From assembly GCA_902795955.1 (NCBI GenBank), contig CADBNJ010000120.1:1-6423 (forward strand): DNA of 6,423 nucleotides, read 5' to 3'. Shown here one piece after another: positions 1-6,015 of this stretch; within the stretch, counting starts at the first letter, position 1, and each line of letters begins with the position of its first letter. The position numbers were made by a program, and so were the translations under genes. The notes under the pieces were generated by a model. The model saw only the letters and a program-made list of their open reading frames with translations, did no database searches and was not told the DNA's origin. The stretch is from Oscillospiraceae bacterium (GTDB taxonomy: Bacteria; Bacillota; Clostridia; Saccharofermentanales; Saccharofermentanaceae).

Positions 1-181
1 CGTCGAGATGCTTGGTGCTGAGACATATCTCTATGTTACAGTTAACGGTTCACTCCCTCTCACATGTAGAGTTGACCCTACAACATCACAGTCACAGGTT
101 GGTATGGTCTGCGACCTCGCTATCGATACTAACCGTATCCACATCTTCGATAAGGATACAGAGCAGAGCATCATTTCCTGA
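1..181 (+). CDS. Sugar ABC transporter ATP-binding protein (MalK/UgpC/MsmX family), C-terminal end only
   Basis: The frame beginning at base 2 (GTC GAG ATG) stays open to TGA at 179-181 and gives the last 59 residues of a protein whose start lies outside the window. The residues VEMLGAETYLYV, then CRVDP, then a closing RIHIFDKDTEQSI, match the C-terminal TOBE/OB-fold end of MalK-type ATPases that energise carbohydrate ABC importers. In that family the segment LLGxExYLY...ARVDP...HLFDxETxxxI is the hallmark of the regulatory domain next to the nucleotide-binding domain. The Walker motifs are upstream and not visible. The ATPase would act on the cytoplasmic face of a sugar importer; MsmX-type versions often serve several importers, so the substrate cannot be told. 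Family assignment is fairly sure; choosing between the names malK, msmX and ugpC is not possible. A strong terminator follows 26 bp after the stop, so this is the end of its transcript. Confidence 0.85.
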   Translation, partial: VEMLGAETYLYVTVNGSLPLTCRVDPTTSQSQVGMVCDLAIDTNRIHIFDKDTEQSIIS

Positions 182-207
182 TCGGGAAGTAATACTTGAA
201 TCAACAG

Positions 208-234
208 ACACCCCGGCGCTGCCGGGGTGTTTTT
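208..234 (+). terminator. Intrinsic terminator after the ABC ATPase gene
   Basis: ACACCCCGGC (208-217) and GCCGGGGTGT (221-230) form a perfect 10-bp, GC-rich stem around a 3-nt GCT loop. A T-run at 230-234 follows directly. This is a classic Rho-independent terminator and separates the sugar-transport gene from the wall-binding protein gene at 311. Confidence 0.92.
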
Positions 235-310
235 ATGCCCGGAGATTACAGCAACTTGCATAATGATACAAAATAGTTCACAATTGCATTAGATTTGCGC
301 GGAGATATTA

Positions 311-1504
311 ATGAGAAGAAAGTTTTTACATCTTGCAGTGCTTCTTGCGGTTATCGGCATTGCCGTTAATCTTCTGTGTATTGCGATCTATGCGGCGTCC
401 TGGAATCCTTTCGCTAAGTACAGGTGGAAGAATGTGAACGGGAGCTGGTATCTTTGTGATCCGCTCTTCGGGTTTATCCAGACGGGATGGCGCGAGGTGG
501 ACGGACAGTGGTATTACCTTAACGAACAGTCGGGCGTGATGCAGACGGGATGGCTCAAGTATAATGACAACTGGTATTATCTCGCCGGTTCGGGCGCGAT
601 GCAGACCGGATGGTGCCTGGTCAACGGCAACTGGTTCCACCTGGACAGTTCGGGCGCGATGCAGACCGGGTGGCAGTTCACCGATGACAATTGGTATCTT
701 CTTAATGAGTACGGCGTAATGCAGACGGGCTGGCAATATGAGGACGGCAGCTGGTACTATCTGGACAGCACCGGGTCTATGAGGACAGGCTGGCTTACCA
801 AAGATAATAAGTGCTATTACCTGAACAGCGACGGCTCGATGATCACCGGGCTTCAGTGGATAGGCAAGGACCTCTGCTTTTTTGAGACCGACGGTTCGCT
901 GAGATCGGGCAAGAAGCCCTCGGGTGACAGCTCCATAGTCGTTCACATCAATATCCCGAATTACAATCAGGATCTGTTCGGATACCCTCTCGGATGCGAG
1001 GGCGTGTCACTTTACATGGCGCTGAAGGGACTGGGCTATGCTGACGGCATGAGCATCCACGAATTCATGGATACGATGCCTTCGGGAGCGAATCCTTACC
1101 TCGGATACATGGGTAATCCCAGAGTTGGAAGAGACGGCGAGAATACAGGCAAGAGAACATCTATCTATCCCAAGCCACTGTCGGAGTGGGGGAGCAGGTT
1201 TGCCACAGTGGAAGACCTGACCGGCGCATCGACGGAGAAGCTTGAGGAGGAACTCAAGGCCGGACACGTGGTGCTCATATATGCCACAGGCGGCTGGAAA
1301 ACACCCAAGTGGCAGGTTTTCCCCTGGAGTAAGAATCCCAAAGGCGAAGTCACCAACAACCACTGTCTCAGTGTCGTCGGATTATGTGATGACGGTTCGT
1401 TTATCGTTAATGACTGTGGGCGCATGCCTGCCGAATACCGCGTTGATGCCCAAACGTTCAGGGCTGTCTACGAAGCCCGCAGGTTTGCTGTTGCGGTCAG
1501 GTGA
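311..1504 (+). CDS. Exported cell-wall-binding-repeat protein with C-terminal C39-like cysteine peptidase domain
   Basis: The protein has 397 residues. The ATG follows GGAGA (301-305) at good spacing. Residues 1-29 are a basic start plus a long hydrophobic stretch ending in YAA, a likely signal peptide or membrane anchor; no lipobox surrounds Cys23. Residues 39-200 are eight repeats of 20-21 residues with the pattern W...(D/N)G.WYYL...G.MQTG, the choline/glucan-binding (CW_binding) type that holds proteins on wall or surface glycans. Residues about 211-397 resemble the Peptidase_C39_2 family: GYPLGCEGVSL with candidate nucleophile Cys229, NNHCLSVVG with His351, and FIVNDC with Asp368, the expected Cys-His-Asp order and context. 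I infer an extracellular, wall-attached cysteine hydrolase; the substrate is unknown and activity is unproven. It is probably monocistronic: a terminator lies upstream and the gene downstream is convergent. No convincing promoter was found in 235-300. Confidence 0.88.
   Translation: MRRKFLHLAVLLAVIGIAVNLLCIAIYAASWNPFAKYRWKNVNGSWYLCDPLFGFIQTGWREVDGQWYYLNEQSGVMQTGWLKYNDNWYYLAGSGAMQTGWCLVNGNWFHLDSSGAMQTGWQFTDDNWYLLNEYGVMQTGWQYEDGSWYYLDSTGSMRTGWLTKDNKCYYLNSDGSMITGLQWIGKDLCFFETDGSLRSGKKPSGDSSIVVHINIPNYNQDLFGYPLGCEGVSLYMALKGLGYADGMSIHEFMDTMPSGANPYLGYMGNPRVGRDGENTGKRTSIYPKPLSEWGSRFATVEDLTGASTEKLEEELKAGHVVLIYATGGWKTPKWQVFPWSKNPKGEVTNNHCLSVVGLCDDGSFIVNDCGRMPAEYRVDAQTFRAVYEARRFAVAVR
425..910 (+). repeat. 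Eight tandem wall-binding repeats (60-63 bp units) inside the exported peptidase gene
   Basis: Units start at residues 39, 60, 81, 101, 121, 141, 161 and 181, so the first two are 21 residues long and the rest exactly 20. Units 2-5 are closest at the DNA level: the block around gcgatgcagaccgg recurs almost unchanged near 596 and 656, with variants near 536 and 716. The last two units are worn: the aromatic pair before the turn becomes CYY and CFF, and the leading Trp of unit 8 is Leu181. The array is prone to gain or loss of units by recombination. Confidence 0.9.
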
Positions 1505-1523
1505 AGAACACTGATGACGGCCG

Positions 1524-1555
1524 AAAAAAAACTGCCCCGGATCACTCCGGGACAG
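1524..1555 (-). terminator. Terminator for the minus-strand channel-like gene, at the convergent junction
   Basis: Bases 1532-1540 (CTGCCCCGG) pair with 1547-1555 (CCGGGACAG), giving 9 positions with one C/A mismatch and a 6-nt loop. Read on the minus strand, the hairpin is followed by eight Ts (complement of the A-run 1524-1531), a strong intrinsic terminator 30 bp beyond the stop at 1585. Read on the plus strand it is followed only by CCTTTGTTT, so it may also stop transcription from the gene ending at 1504, but less efficiently. Confidence 0.82.
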
Positions 1556-1584
1556 CCTTTGTTTACAGATAAACTGTTATAAGA

Positions 1585-2817
1585 TCACTCTTTATTGTCT
1601 ATCTTCTTGTCCAGCTTCTCGAGCTGCTTCTTAGCGAATTCGCGTCCGCCGATTCCGAAGGATACAGCGAAAGCAACGGCGATTGCAGCCAGGATGATGA
1701 TGAATGCGGCTGTTACTATCTTCGTAGCAATTCCAAGCTGATTCAGGATCATGAATGCAGCAACTGCCCAAATAGCCGAACGGACAAATATGATGCTGCT
1801 TCCGAGGCCGCCCTTCTTCAAGCCCTTCTCAGCTGCAATACCCAGGAGGGATGCGGCAATCGCAATGAGAACGGATGCAAGAACATTGGGAAGATATCCG
1901 ATAATGTTATTGCCGATGTTGCTCAATATCGCGAGACCGAGGATATTCATGCCTTCAACAATGAACAGGATGTTGAGAACGACCTGAACGATTATGCCTA
2001 TAGTCTTGGACAGAACAAAGGAGGGAGCCTTATCACCGACAAGTCCCTTGACCTTCTCGTCGGCACCGGAGGAACCGATAAGCTTCTTGACGATCTCGCC
2101 GGTGAACTTCGCTATCACTGAACCGACCCAGATTACGACAAGGGCAGTAACGATCAGAGGGAGGTATGTCATGATTTTCTCAAGCATGGATACGGCAGGA
2201 CCGCTTATAGCAGAGATGTTCAATGCCTGGAATGTTATGATGACGACAGGGATCATGATAAGCACATAAACGATATATGCCAGAGTCTCTGAGAATTTGG
2301 ATTCGTCGGGAGCCTTGATACCTGCTTTCTCCTGAAGCTTGTCAAGTCTGATCTTCCTGAATACGGGAACAAGAAGTTCCTTTGCTGTCTTTGCAATAAG
2401 AGAACCTACAATGAATACCAGCGTTGCAGCGATAATGTTGGGAATATACTGCAGGATGCTGGTCATGAGAGATGACAGCGGTGTGGCTATCGACTCGACT
2501 CCCAGTACTGAGAAAATTCCGGGAGTAAAGAGAATAAAGGTAAGGAGATATGCAAATTTACCGACATATTCGGCGATCTCCGTCCTTTTATCCTTTACCG
2601 GAGCGGCACCCTGCGCAGGGGCTGCCGTGCCGTCAGCTGCCGGAGCAGCATTTTTGTTGCCGACTTTGGGCAACTTGATCTTGGATACCAGCTTAACAAC
2701 CAGCTTGCGGACGATAGCACTGACGATGAATGCAAGAACGACAAGAAGGACGGCATACACGATCTTGCCTAATGTCGTCGCGCCCCAGGATTGAAGCTGA
2801 GATAAGAATTCTTTCAT
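1585..2817 (-). CDS. Multi-pass membrane protein, TM_helix-repeat (CmpX-like) mechanosensitive-channel family
   Basis: The protein has 410 residues; ATG at 2817-2815 is preceded by a perfect AGGAGG (2829-2824) at 6-nt spacing. I count about nine hydrophobic segments (about 17-37, 85-105, 124-143, 178-198, 218-238, 272-292, 308-328, 344-364, 367-387). Three share a related element, YIPNIIAATLVFIVGSLIAK at 124, YLPLIVTALVVIWVGSVIAK at 218 and YLPNVLASVLIAIAASLLG at 308; the first segment is a more distant copy. This repetition is characteristic of the conserved TM_helix family (Pfam PF05552). The ending VAFAVSFGIGGREFAKK (381 on) matches the AlAfGlGgr motif that closes these proteins. The cytosolic beta domain of true MscS channels is absent. 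Residues 53-80 form an Ala/Pro-rich linker after the first segment. By family it is a membrane protein linked to osmotic or envelope stress; ion conduction is not shown by the sequence. Confidence 0.85.
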   Translation of the reverse strand: MKEFLSQLQSWGATTLGKIVYAVLLVVLAFIVSAIVRKLVVKLVSKIKLPKVGNKNAAPAADGTAAPAQGAAPVKDKRTEIAEYVGKFAYLLTFILFTPGIFSVLGVESIATPLSSLMTSILQYIPNIIAATLVFIVGSLIAKTAKELLVPVFRKIRLDKLQEKAGIKAPDESKFSETLAYIVYVLIMIPVVIITFQALNISAISGPAVSMLEKIMTYLPLIVTALVVIWVGSVIAKFTGEIVKKLIGSSGADEKVKGLVGDKAPSFVLSKTIGIIVQVVLNILFIVEGMNILGLAILSNIGNNIIGYLPNVLASVLIAIAASLLGIAAEKGLKKGGLGSSIIFVRSAIWAVAAFMILNQLGIATKIVTAAFIIILAAIAVAFAVSFGIGGREFAKKQLEKLDKKIDNKE

Positions 2818-2888
2818 ATCTTTCCTCCTATAAGCATTATTTTGAGTAAGCAGAAATCTGTTAACTCGTATAATAAAATAATATCAAT

Positions 2889-2939
2889 AAAAAGACGCTA
2901 ATCCAATTGAACAGTTAACGAATTTGAGGCGTGCTTTTT
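2889..2939 (-). other. Hairpin with T-rich flanks in the divergent region (possible leader terminator/attenuator)
   Basis: AAAAAGACGC (2889-2898) pairs with GCGTGCTTTTT (2929-2939): ten base pairs with one bulged base (2933) and a 30-nt loop. On the minus strand the 3' arm ends in five Ts, then ATTGAT; on the plus strand TTTTTGTTTTT follows. The GC core is short, so as a terminator it is weak. If the distal minus promoter (2998-3027) is used, this hairpin sits in the untranslated leader of the channel-like gene, 72 nt before its start codon. Function is inferred. Confidence 0.4.
2919..2929 (+). repeat. 11-bp direct repeat, copy 1 (CGAATTTGAGG)
   Basis: This is identical to 3035-3045, with a 116-bp offset between copies. 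It lies in one arm and the loop of the hairpin at 2889-2939. It could be an operator half of a pair flanking the divergent promoters; binding is inferred, not shown. Confidence 0.5.
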
Positions 2940-2978
2940 GTTTTTCCTTACGATTTCATTAAAGAATCACACGTTTTC

Positions 2979-3007
2979 TTGCGTCTTTTGCATTAAAATT
3001 ATATTAT
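2979..3007 (+). promoter_or_regulatory. Candidate sigma-A-type promoter for the regulator-ftsEX cluster
   Basis: TTGCGT (2979-2984) and TATTAT (3002-3007) are separated by exactly 17 nt, giving a start near 3014 and a leader of about 39 nt before the regulator ATG at 3053. The -35 matches only 3/6, so the promoter may be weak or activator-dependent. Its -10 overlaps the -10 of the distal minus-strand candidate, so the two could not be occupied at once. Confidence 0.5.
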
Positions 3008-3027
3008 CTATAGGTACGATTAGGCAA
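2998..3027 (-). promoter_or_regulatory. Candidate sigma-A-type promoter for the minus-strand channel-like gene (distal)
   Basis: On the minus strand, TTGCCT (3027-3022, 4/6 to consensus) is followed after 18 nt by TATAAT (3003-2998, 6/6). It would start transcription near 2991 and give a leader of about 170 nt. A second, weaker candidate lies closer to the gene: TTGGAT (2906-2901), 17 nt, TATTAT (2883-2878). The sequence alone does not settle which is used. Confidence 0.45.
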
Positions 3028-3034
3028 AGTTGCT

Positions 3035-3045
3035 CGAATTTGAGG
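3035..3045 (+). repeat. 11-bp direct repeat, copy 2, overlapping the regulator's ribosome binding site
   Basis: CGAATTTGAGG is repeated exactly from 2919-2929. Here it is embedded in a near-palindrome CTCGAATTTGAG (3033-3044), whose GAG is part of the ribosome binding site GAGGTG (3042-3047). In RNA, CUC could pair with GAG and partly hide that site. It could be a protein-binding operator, an RNA control element, or chance. Confidence 0.5.
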
Positions 3046-3052
3046 TGACATT

Positions 3053-4159
3053 ATGGAAGAATTGAAGAAGTTGATGCGTCAGGCCAAGGAAATACTGCCA
3101 TACAGTGCCGGTATTATCGATCTTACGGGCAAGGTCATCGCCGCTACCGAAGAGGATGCGGTCGACACGACCGACTCCTCTGTAAGAGCTGTCCTGACTT
3201 CAAATGATATGTTTGCCGGAACGGCTGACAAGATCTACTACAAGATCCTGATAGGCGAACAGGCAAAATATGTTGTTTACGTCAAGAGCAACGATCCTGA
3301 TTCCAAGGTATCACTTCAGCTCCTGTCAGAGTGGATCAAGACGGCGCTTAAGGAGAAGGGCACTGATGCCGACAAGATAGTATTTATACGTAATGTCCTG
3401 CTCGATAACGAGATCAGGGAAGAGATCCCCATGACTGCAAGGGAATTCAAGATCGACTGCAAGGTTCCCAGACTTGTAATGGTGGTAAGGACTACCGCAG
3501 ACAAGGGTGCCGACGCGCTTGAGATCCTGCAGAATTTCTATACCGACGAGGAAGTGGCGAACGTTATCGCCATGGATGAGGCGACCTCGATCATCATCGT
3601 CAATGCCCAGGAGGCATACGAGACTGAGGAAGCCCGGAACGAATTCATCGAGAATGTATCCCAGTCGCTGTTCACATGTCTCAGCTCGGAGGGCTGCGAG
3701 GCAAATATTGCTGTGGGATCTCTCGTGAGGACCTTCCAGGAGATCAGCAAATCCTACAGCGACGCCATGACGGCTCTTAAGGTGTCCAAGATCTTCGAGA
3801 GCGACAACCATATCTCAAGATATGACAAGCTGGGTCTCGGAAGGCTTATCTATCAGCTCCCGAGGAGCCTCTGTGAGATGTTCATCGAGGAGGTGTTCCC
3901 CGACGAGGCATATAAGCAGCTGGACGAAGAGACCAAGATGACGATCGAGACGTTCTTCGATAACGATCTCAACGGTTCGGAGACAAGCCGTGAACTGTTC
4001 GTTCACCGCAACACACTCGTGTACAGACTGGAGAAAGTCAAGCTCAAGACAGGCCTTGATTTAAGACTTTTTGAAGATGCCGTCCTGTTCAAGATGGCGA
4101 CAATGGTAAGGACATATATCGATTATCTTGATGCAAGCAACGACAGGATGATCAGATAA
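3053..4159 (+). CDS. CdaR/PucR-type helix-turn-helix transcriptional regulator heading the ftsEX cluster
   Basis: The protein has 368 residues; ATG is preceded by GAGGTG (3042-3047). The C-terminal residues about 296-352 form the PucR-type HTH (HTH_30): IETFFDNDLNGSETSRELF, then HRNTLVYRLEKVK (318-330) and TGLDLRLFEDAVLFKMA, the highly conserved recognition region of CdaR/PucR regulators. Residues about 136-250 fit the CdaR GGDEF-like middle domain, with the typical stretch VGSLVRTFQEISKSYSDAM at 221-239. Residues 1-100 look like a short sensor (IIDLTGKVIAAT at 21-32 resembles the start of a sugar-diacid/PAS-like domain), but I cannot name a ligand. The linker KIVFIRNVLLDNE (108-120) is typical of the family. 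ftsE begins 9 bp after its stop, so it is probably cotranscribed with the division genes and may control them or itself. Family is sure; target and signal are unknown. Confidence 0.87.
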   Translation: MEELKKLMRQAKEILPYSAGIIDLTGKVIAATEEDAVDTTDSSVRAVLTSNDMFAGTADKIYYKILIGEQAKYVVYVKSNDPDSKVSLQLLSEWIKTALKEKGTDADKIVFIRNVLLDNEIREEIPMTAREFKIDCKVPRLVMVVRTTADKGADALEILQNFYTDEEVANVIAMDEATSIIIVNAQEAYETEEARNEFIENVSQSLFTCLSSEGCEANIAVGSLVRTFQEISKSYSDAMTALKVSKIFESDNHISRYDKLGLGRLIYQLPRSLCEMFIEEVFPDEAYKQLDEETKMTIETFFDNDLNGSETSRELFVHRNTLVYRLEKVKLKTGLDLRLFEDAVLFKMATMVRTYIDYLDASNDRMIR

Positions 4160-4168
4160 GGTTAACAG

Positions 4169-5119
4169 ATGATTAATTATATTAACGTTAAGAAGACTTA
4201 CAAATCCGGTGTTGAAGCTCTCAAGGGTATCAACTTCGAGGTGGATACCGGTGAGTTTGTCTTCGTTATCGGCAAGTCCGGATCGGGCAAGTCCACCCTG
4301 CTCAAGTGTCTGACCAGGGAAGAGGATCCCACCGAGGGTAAGGTAACTGTCGACAACTTCGATATTACGCATATGTCAAGGGCACTGATACCCGTATTGA
4401 GGCGTAACATCGGAATGATATATCAGGATTTCAGGCTGATCGAATCCAAGACCGTTGAGGAGAATATAGCTTTCGTAGGGGAAGTCATAGGCATCCCCAA
4501 GAAGCATCTGGCTCAGACGGTAAGGATCGTTCTTAAGGTAGTGGGACTTGAGGATAAGGCTCACACATATCCGCAGGAACTGTCAGGCGGTGAGCAGCAG
4601 AGAGTTGCCATCGCTAGGGCAATGGTTAATAACCCCAAGCTGATCGTTGCCGATGAGCCTACCGGCAACCTCGATCCGGAGACGAGCGAGAGCATAATGG
4701 CGCTCCTTCTGGAGATAAACAGGGGCGGAACTACGGTAATCGTATGCACGCACGACAGCAATATGGTCGACCGCATGAAGAAGAGGGTTATCGAAGTCGA
4801 AGAAGGACGTATCATAAGGGATGAATATGCAAGCGGCTACACCTCGGAGGAAGAGGTGCGCCCTGCTCCCATTAATGCGGAACAGCTTGCTGCGGCGGGC
4901 GTGGATGTTCCCGTCGGGCTGGCATTCGGAGACGATAAGAACTTCAAGGATGACGGCGATTACAATGATGATTATGACGATGAGCAGCTTGCGATGCAGA
5001 GCAGGAACATAGAATTCGACGATCTGCCTGAGGAGGAAGCTACGGTAACCAGGATACCTTCGAAGACCAAGGAGGATGCCGGATTCATCTTCGGAGACAA
5101 AGAGGAGGACGATGAGTGA
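4169..5119 (+). CDS. ftsE: Cell division ATP-binding protein FtsE with an acidic C-terminal extension
   Basis: FtsE is the cytoplasmic ATPase of the FtsEX complex, which controls peptidoglycan hydrolysis at the division site or side wall. ABC motifs are complete: Walker A GKSGSGKST (35-43), Q-loop Gln86 in YQDFRLI, signature LSGGEQQRVAIARA (138-151), Walker B LIVADEP (158-164), D-loop GNLD (166-169) and switch His195. The start RNIGMIYQDFRLIESKTVEEN region and HMSRALIPVLRRN are FtsE-type. A weak AAGG (4158-4161) precedes the ATG. The core ends near residue 220, where FtsE proteins usually stop (about 220-230 residues); here the chain runs to 316. The extra part is rich in Asp and Glu (DDGDYNDDYDDEQL at 261-274, KEEDDE at the end) and repeats a short motif, VGLAFGDDK (249) and AGFIFGDKE (304). 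The tail is in frame and uninterrupted, so it is not a frameshift artefact; its role is unknown. Confidence 0.95.
   Translation: MINYINVKKTYKSGVEALKGINFEVDTGEFVFVIGKSGSGKSTLLKCLTREEDPTEGKVTVDNFDITHMSRALIPVLRRNIGMIYQDFRLIESKTVEENIAFVGEVIGIPKKHLAQTVRIVLKVVGLEDKAHTYPQELSGGEQQRVAIARAMVNNPKLIVADEPTGNLDPETSESIMALLLEINRGGTTVIVCTHDSNMVDRMKKRVIEVEEGRIIRDEYASGYTSEEEVRPAPINAEQLAAAGVDVPVGLAFGDDKNFKDDGDYNDDYDDEQLAMQSRNIEFDDLPEEEATVTRIPSKTKEDAGFIFGDKEEDDE
5102..5108 (+). promoter_or_regulatory. Ribosome binding site that fixes the GTG start of ftsX
   Basis: GAGGAGG ends 7 nt before GTG (5116-5118). In the ftsX frame the codon at 5113-5115 is TGA, so no earlier start is possible, and the nearby ATG at 5112 is out of frame. 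The site lies within the last ftsE codons and encodes part of its acidic end. Confidence 0.85.
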
Positions 5120-6012
5120 GCATCAGAGCGTTTTTTAATTCCGTAAAGGAAGGATTTGTGGGTATCATAAGGCACCCGCTCGTGACGATCGCCTCGATAT
5201 CGACCATCCTTTTGATGCTCATAGTAATGAGTGCGTTCTTTATTTTCGCCACGAATGCGCGCACGATGATGCGCAAGCTGGGTCAGAAGCCCCCGATCGA
5301 GGTATATATGACGGTCAGCTGCACGCAGGAGCAGCTGGATGCGGTGTCAGGTGCGCTGGCATCGGACGGAAGGATCCTGAGCTGGGAGATGAAGTCCCCC
5401 GAGCAGAATTACAATTCTTTCAAGGAGAATCTGGGCGACAGGGCTTCGCTCCTTGACGAGATAGACTACAACAAGATAATCCCGTACACTTTCAGCATTC
5501 TCCTCAACAACCCCGGCGATGCTGACAGTGTTATTAGTGATATAGGCCTTTACGAGGGCATCAGCAAGATCGAGCAGGAGAGCAATGTCATGAAGTTCCT
5601 CACCAAGTCAACGAGGATAGTGAACATCGCCACGCTGGTGTCATTTGTCGTATTATTTATTATTTCACTGTTCATCATCTCCAACATGGTCAGGATATCG
5701 GTGTATTCGCGTGCTTCGGAGATAGAGATAATGAAGTTTGTGGGAGCTACCAACGGGTTCATCAGGATGCCTTACGTAACAGAGGGCGCGATCGTCGGTC
5801 TGTTAAGTGCACTGATAGCCTGGGGCATTACCGTTTTTGCTTACGATGCTTTGTATAGCAAACTGATGGGTAATACCGATCCGTCGAGCTTCTACGCTTT
5901 ATTGCCGGTGGGAAGTCTGATGTGGACACTTCTTGTTATGGTTATTATTTTCGGTGTGGTAATAGGCGCAGTAGGGAGCGGGATCTCCGTTCGAAAGTAT
6001 ATCAAGGTGTGA
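5116..6012 (+). CDS. ftsX: Cell division protein FtsX, membrane subunit of FtsEX
   Basis: The protein has 298 residues, the usual length. It starts at GTG and overlaps the ftsE stop by four bases (GTGA, 5116-5119), which suggests translational coupling and balanced production. The topology is that of FtsX: a short cytoplasmic start (FFNSVKEGFVGIIRHPL), first membrane segment about 22-45, a large outside domain about 50-165, then three membrane segments at about 168-190, 222-245 and 268-290. The conserved cytoplasmic loop SRASEIEIMKFVGATNGFIR (198-217) before the third segment is the family signature and the expected FtsE contact. In studied bacteria the outside domain binds a coiled-coil hydrolase or activator (EnvC, PcsB or CwlO). 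The next gene encodes an exported coiled-coil protein three bases downstream, the likely partner. Nothing is truncated or unusual. Confidence 0.95.
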   Translation: MSIRAFFNSVKEGFVGIIRHPLVTIASISTILLMLIVMSAFFIFATNARTMMRKLGQKPPIEVYMTVSCTQEQLDAVSGALASDGRILSWEMKSPEQNYNSFKENLGDRASLLDEIDYNKIIPYTFSILLNNPGDADSVISDIGLYEGISKIEQESNVMKFLTKSTRIVNIATLVSFVVLFIISLFIISNMVRISVYSRASEIEIMKFVGATNGFIRMPYVTEGAIVGLLSALIAWGITVFAYDALYSKLMGNTDPSSFYALLPVGSLMWTLLVMVIIFGVVIGAVGSGISVRKYIKV

Positions 6013-6015
6013 ATT

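Noticed and set aside
256..284. Possible promoter for the gene at 311: TTGCAT, 17 nt, CACAAT.
   Set aside because: It matches only 3/6 and 4/6 of consensus, and several similar AT-rich pairs exist in the same stretch; too weak to annotate.
311..400. Lipoprotein signal in the wall-binding peptidase (Cys23) or in the coiled-coil protein (Cys18).
   Set aside because: The residue before each Cys is Leu, not Gly, Ala or Ser, so neither fits a lipobox.
326..946. A 206-codon open frame on the minus strand opposite the wall-binding repeats.
   Set aside because: It is a mirror of the tandem repeats, with a repetitive, unlike-protein composition; the plus frame has a ribosome binding site, signal peptide and domain matches.
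2856..2919. GTTAAC occurs twice in the divergent region (2860-2865, 2914-2919) and again just before ftsE (4161-4166), suggesting a shared operator.
   Set aside because: The hexamer is a short AT-rich palindrome, also found inside the first coding sequence (41-46), and flanking bases agree only partly between copies.
2869..2946. A plus-strand TATAAT (2869-2874) followed by the hairpin and T-rich tail ending near 2946, suggesting a ~65-nt small RNA.
   Set aside because: The nearest -35-like hexamer (TTGAGT, 2842-2847) is 21 nt away, too far for a normal promoter. Without a conserved structure or transcript data it is not supportable.
3326..3811. A 161-codon open frame on the minus strand inside the regulator gene, and similar long antisense frames elsewhere.
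   Set aside because: They lie wholly opposite well-supported genes, lack recognisable domains, and arise easily in codon-biased DNA.
4826..5119. The long FtsE tail as a frameshift or read-through artefact.
   Set aside because: The frame is uninterrupted, and the ftsX ribosome binding site and GTGA overlap sit exactly at its end, as expected for a genuine ftsE stop.
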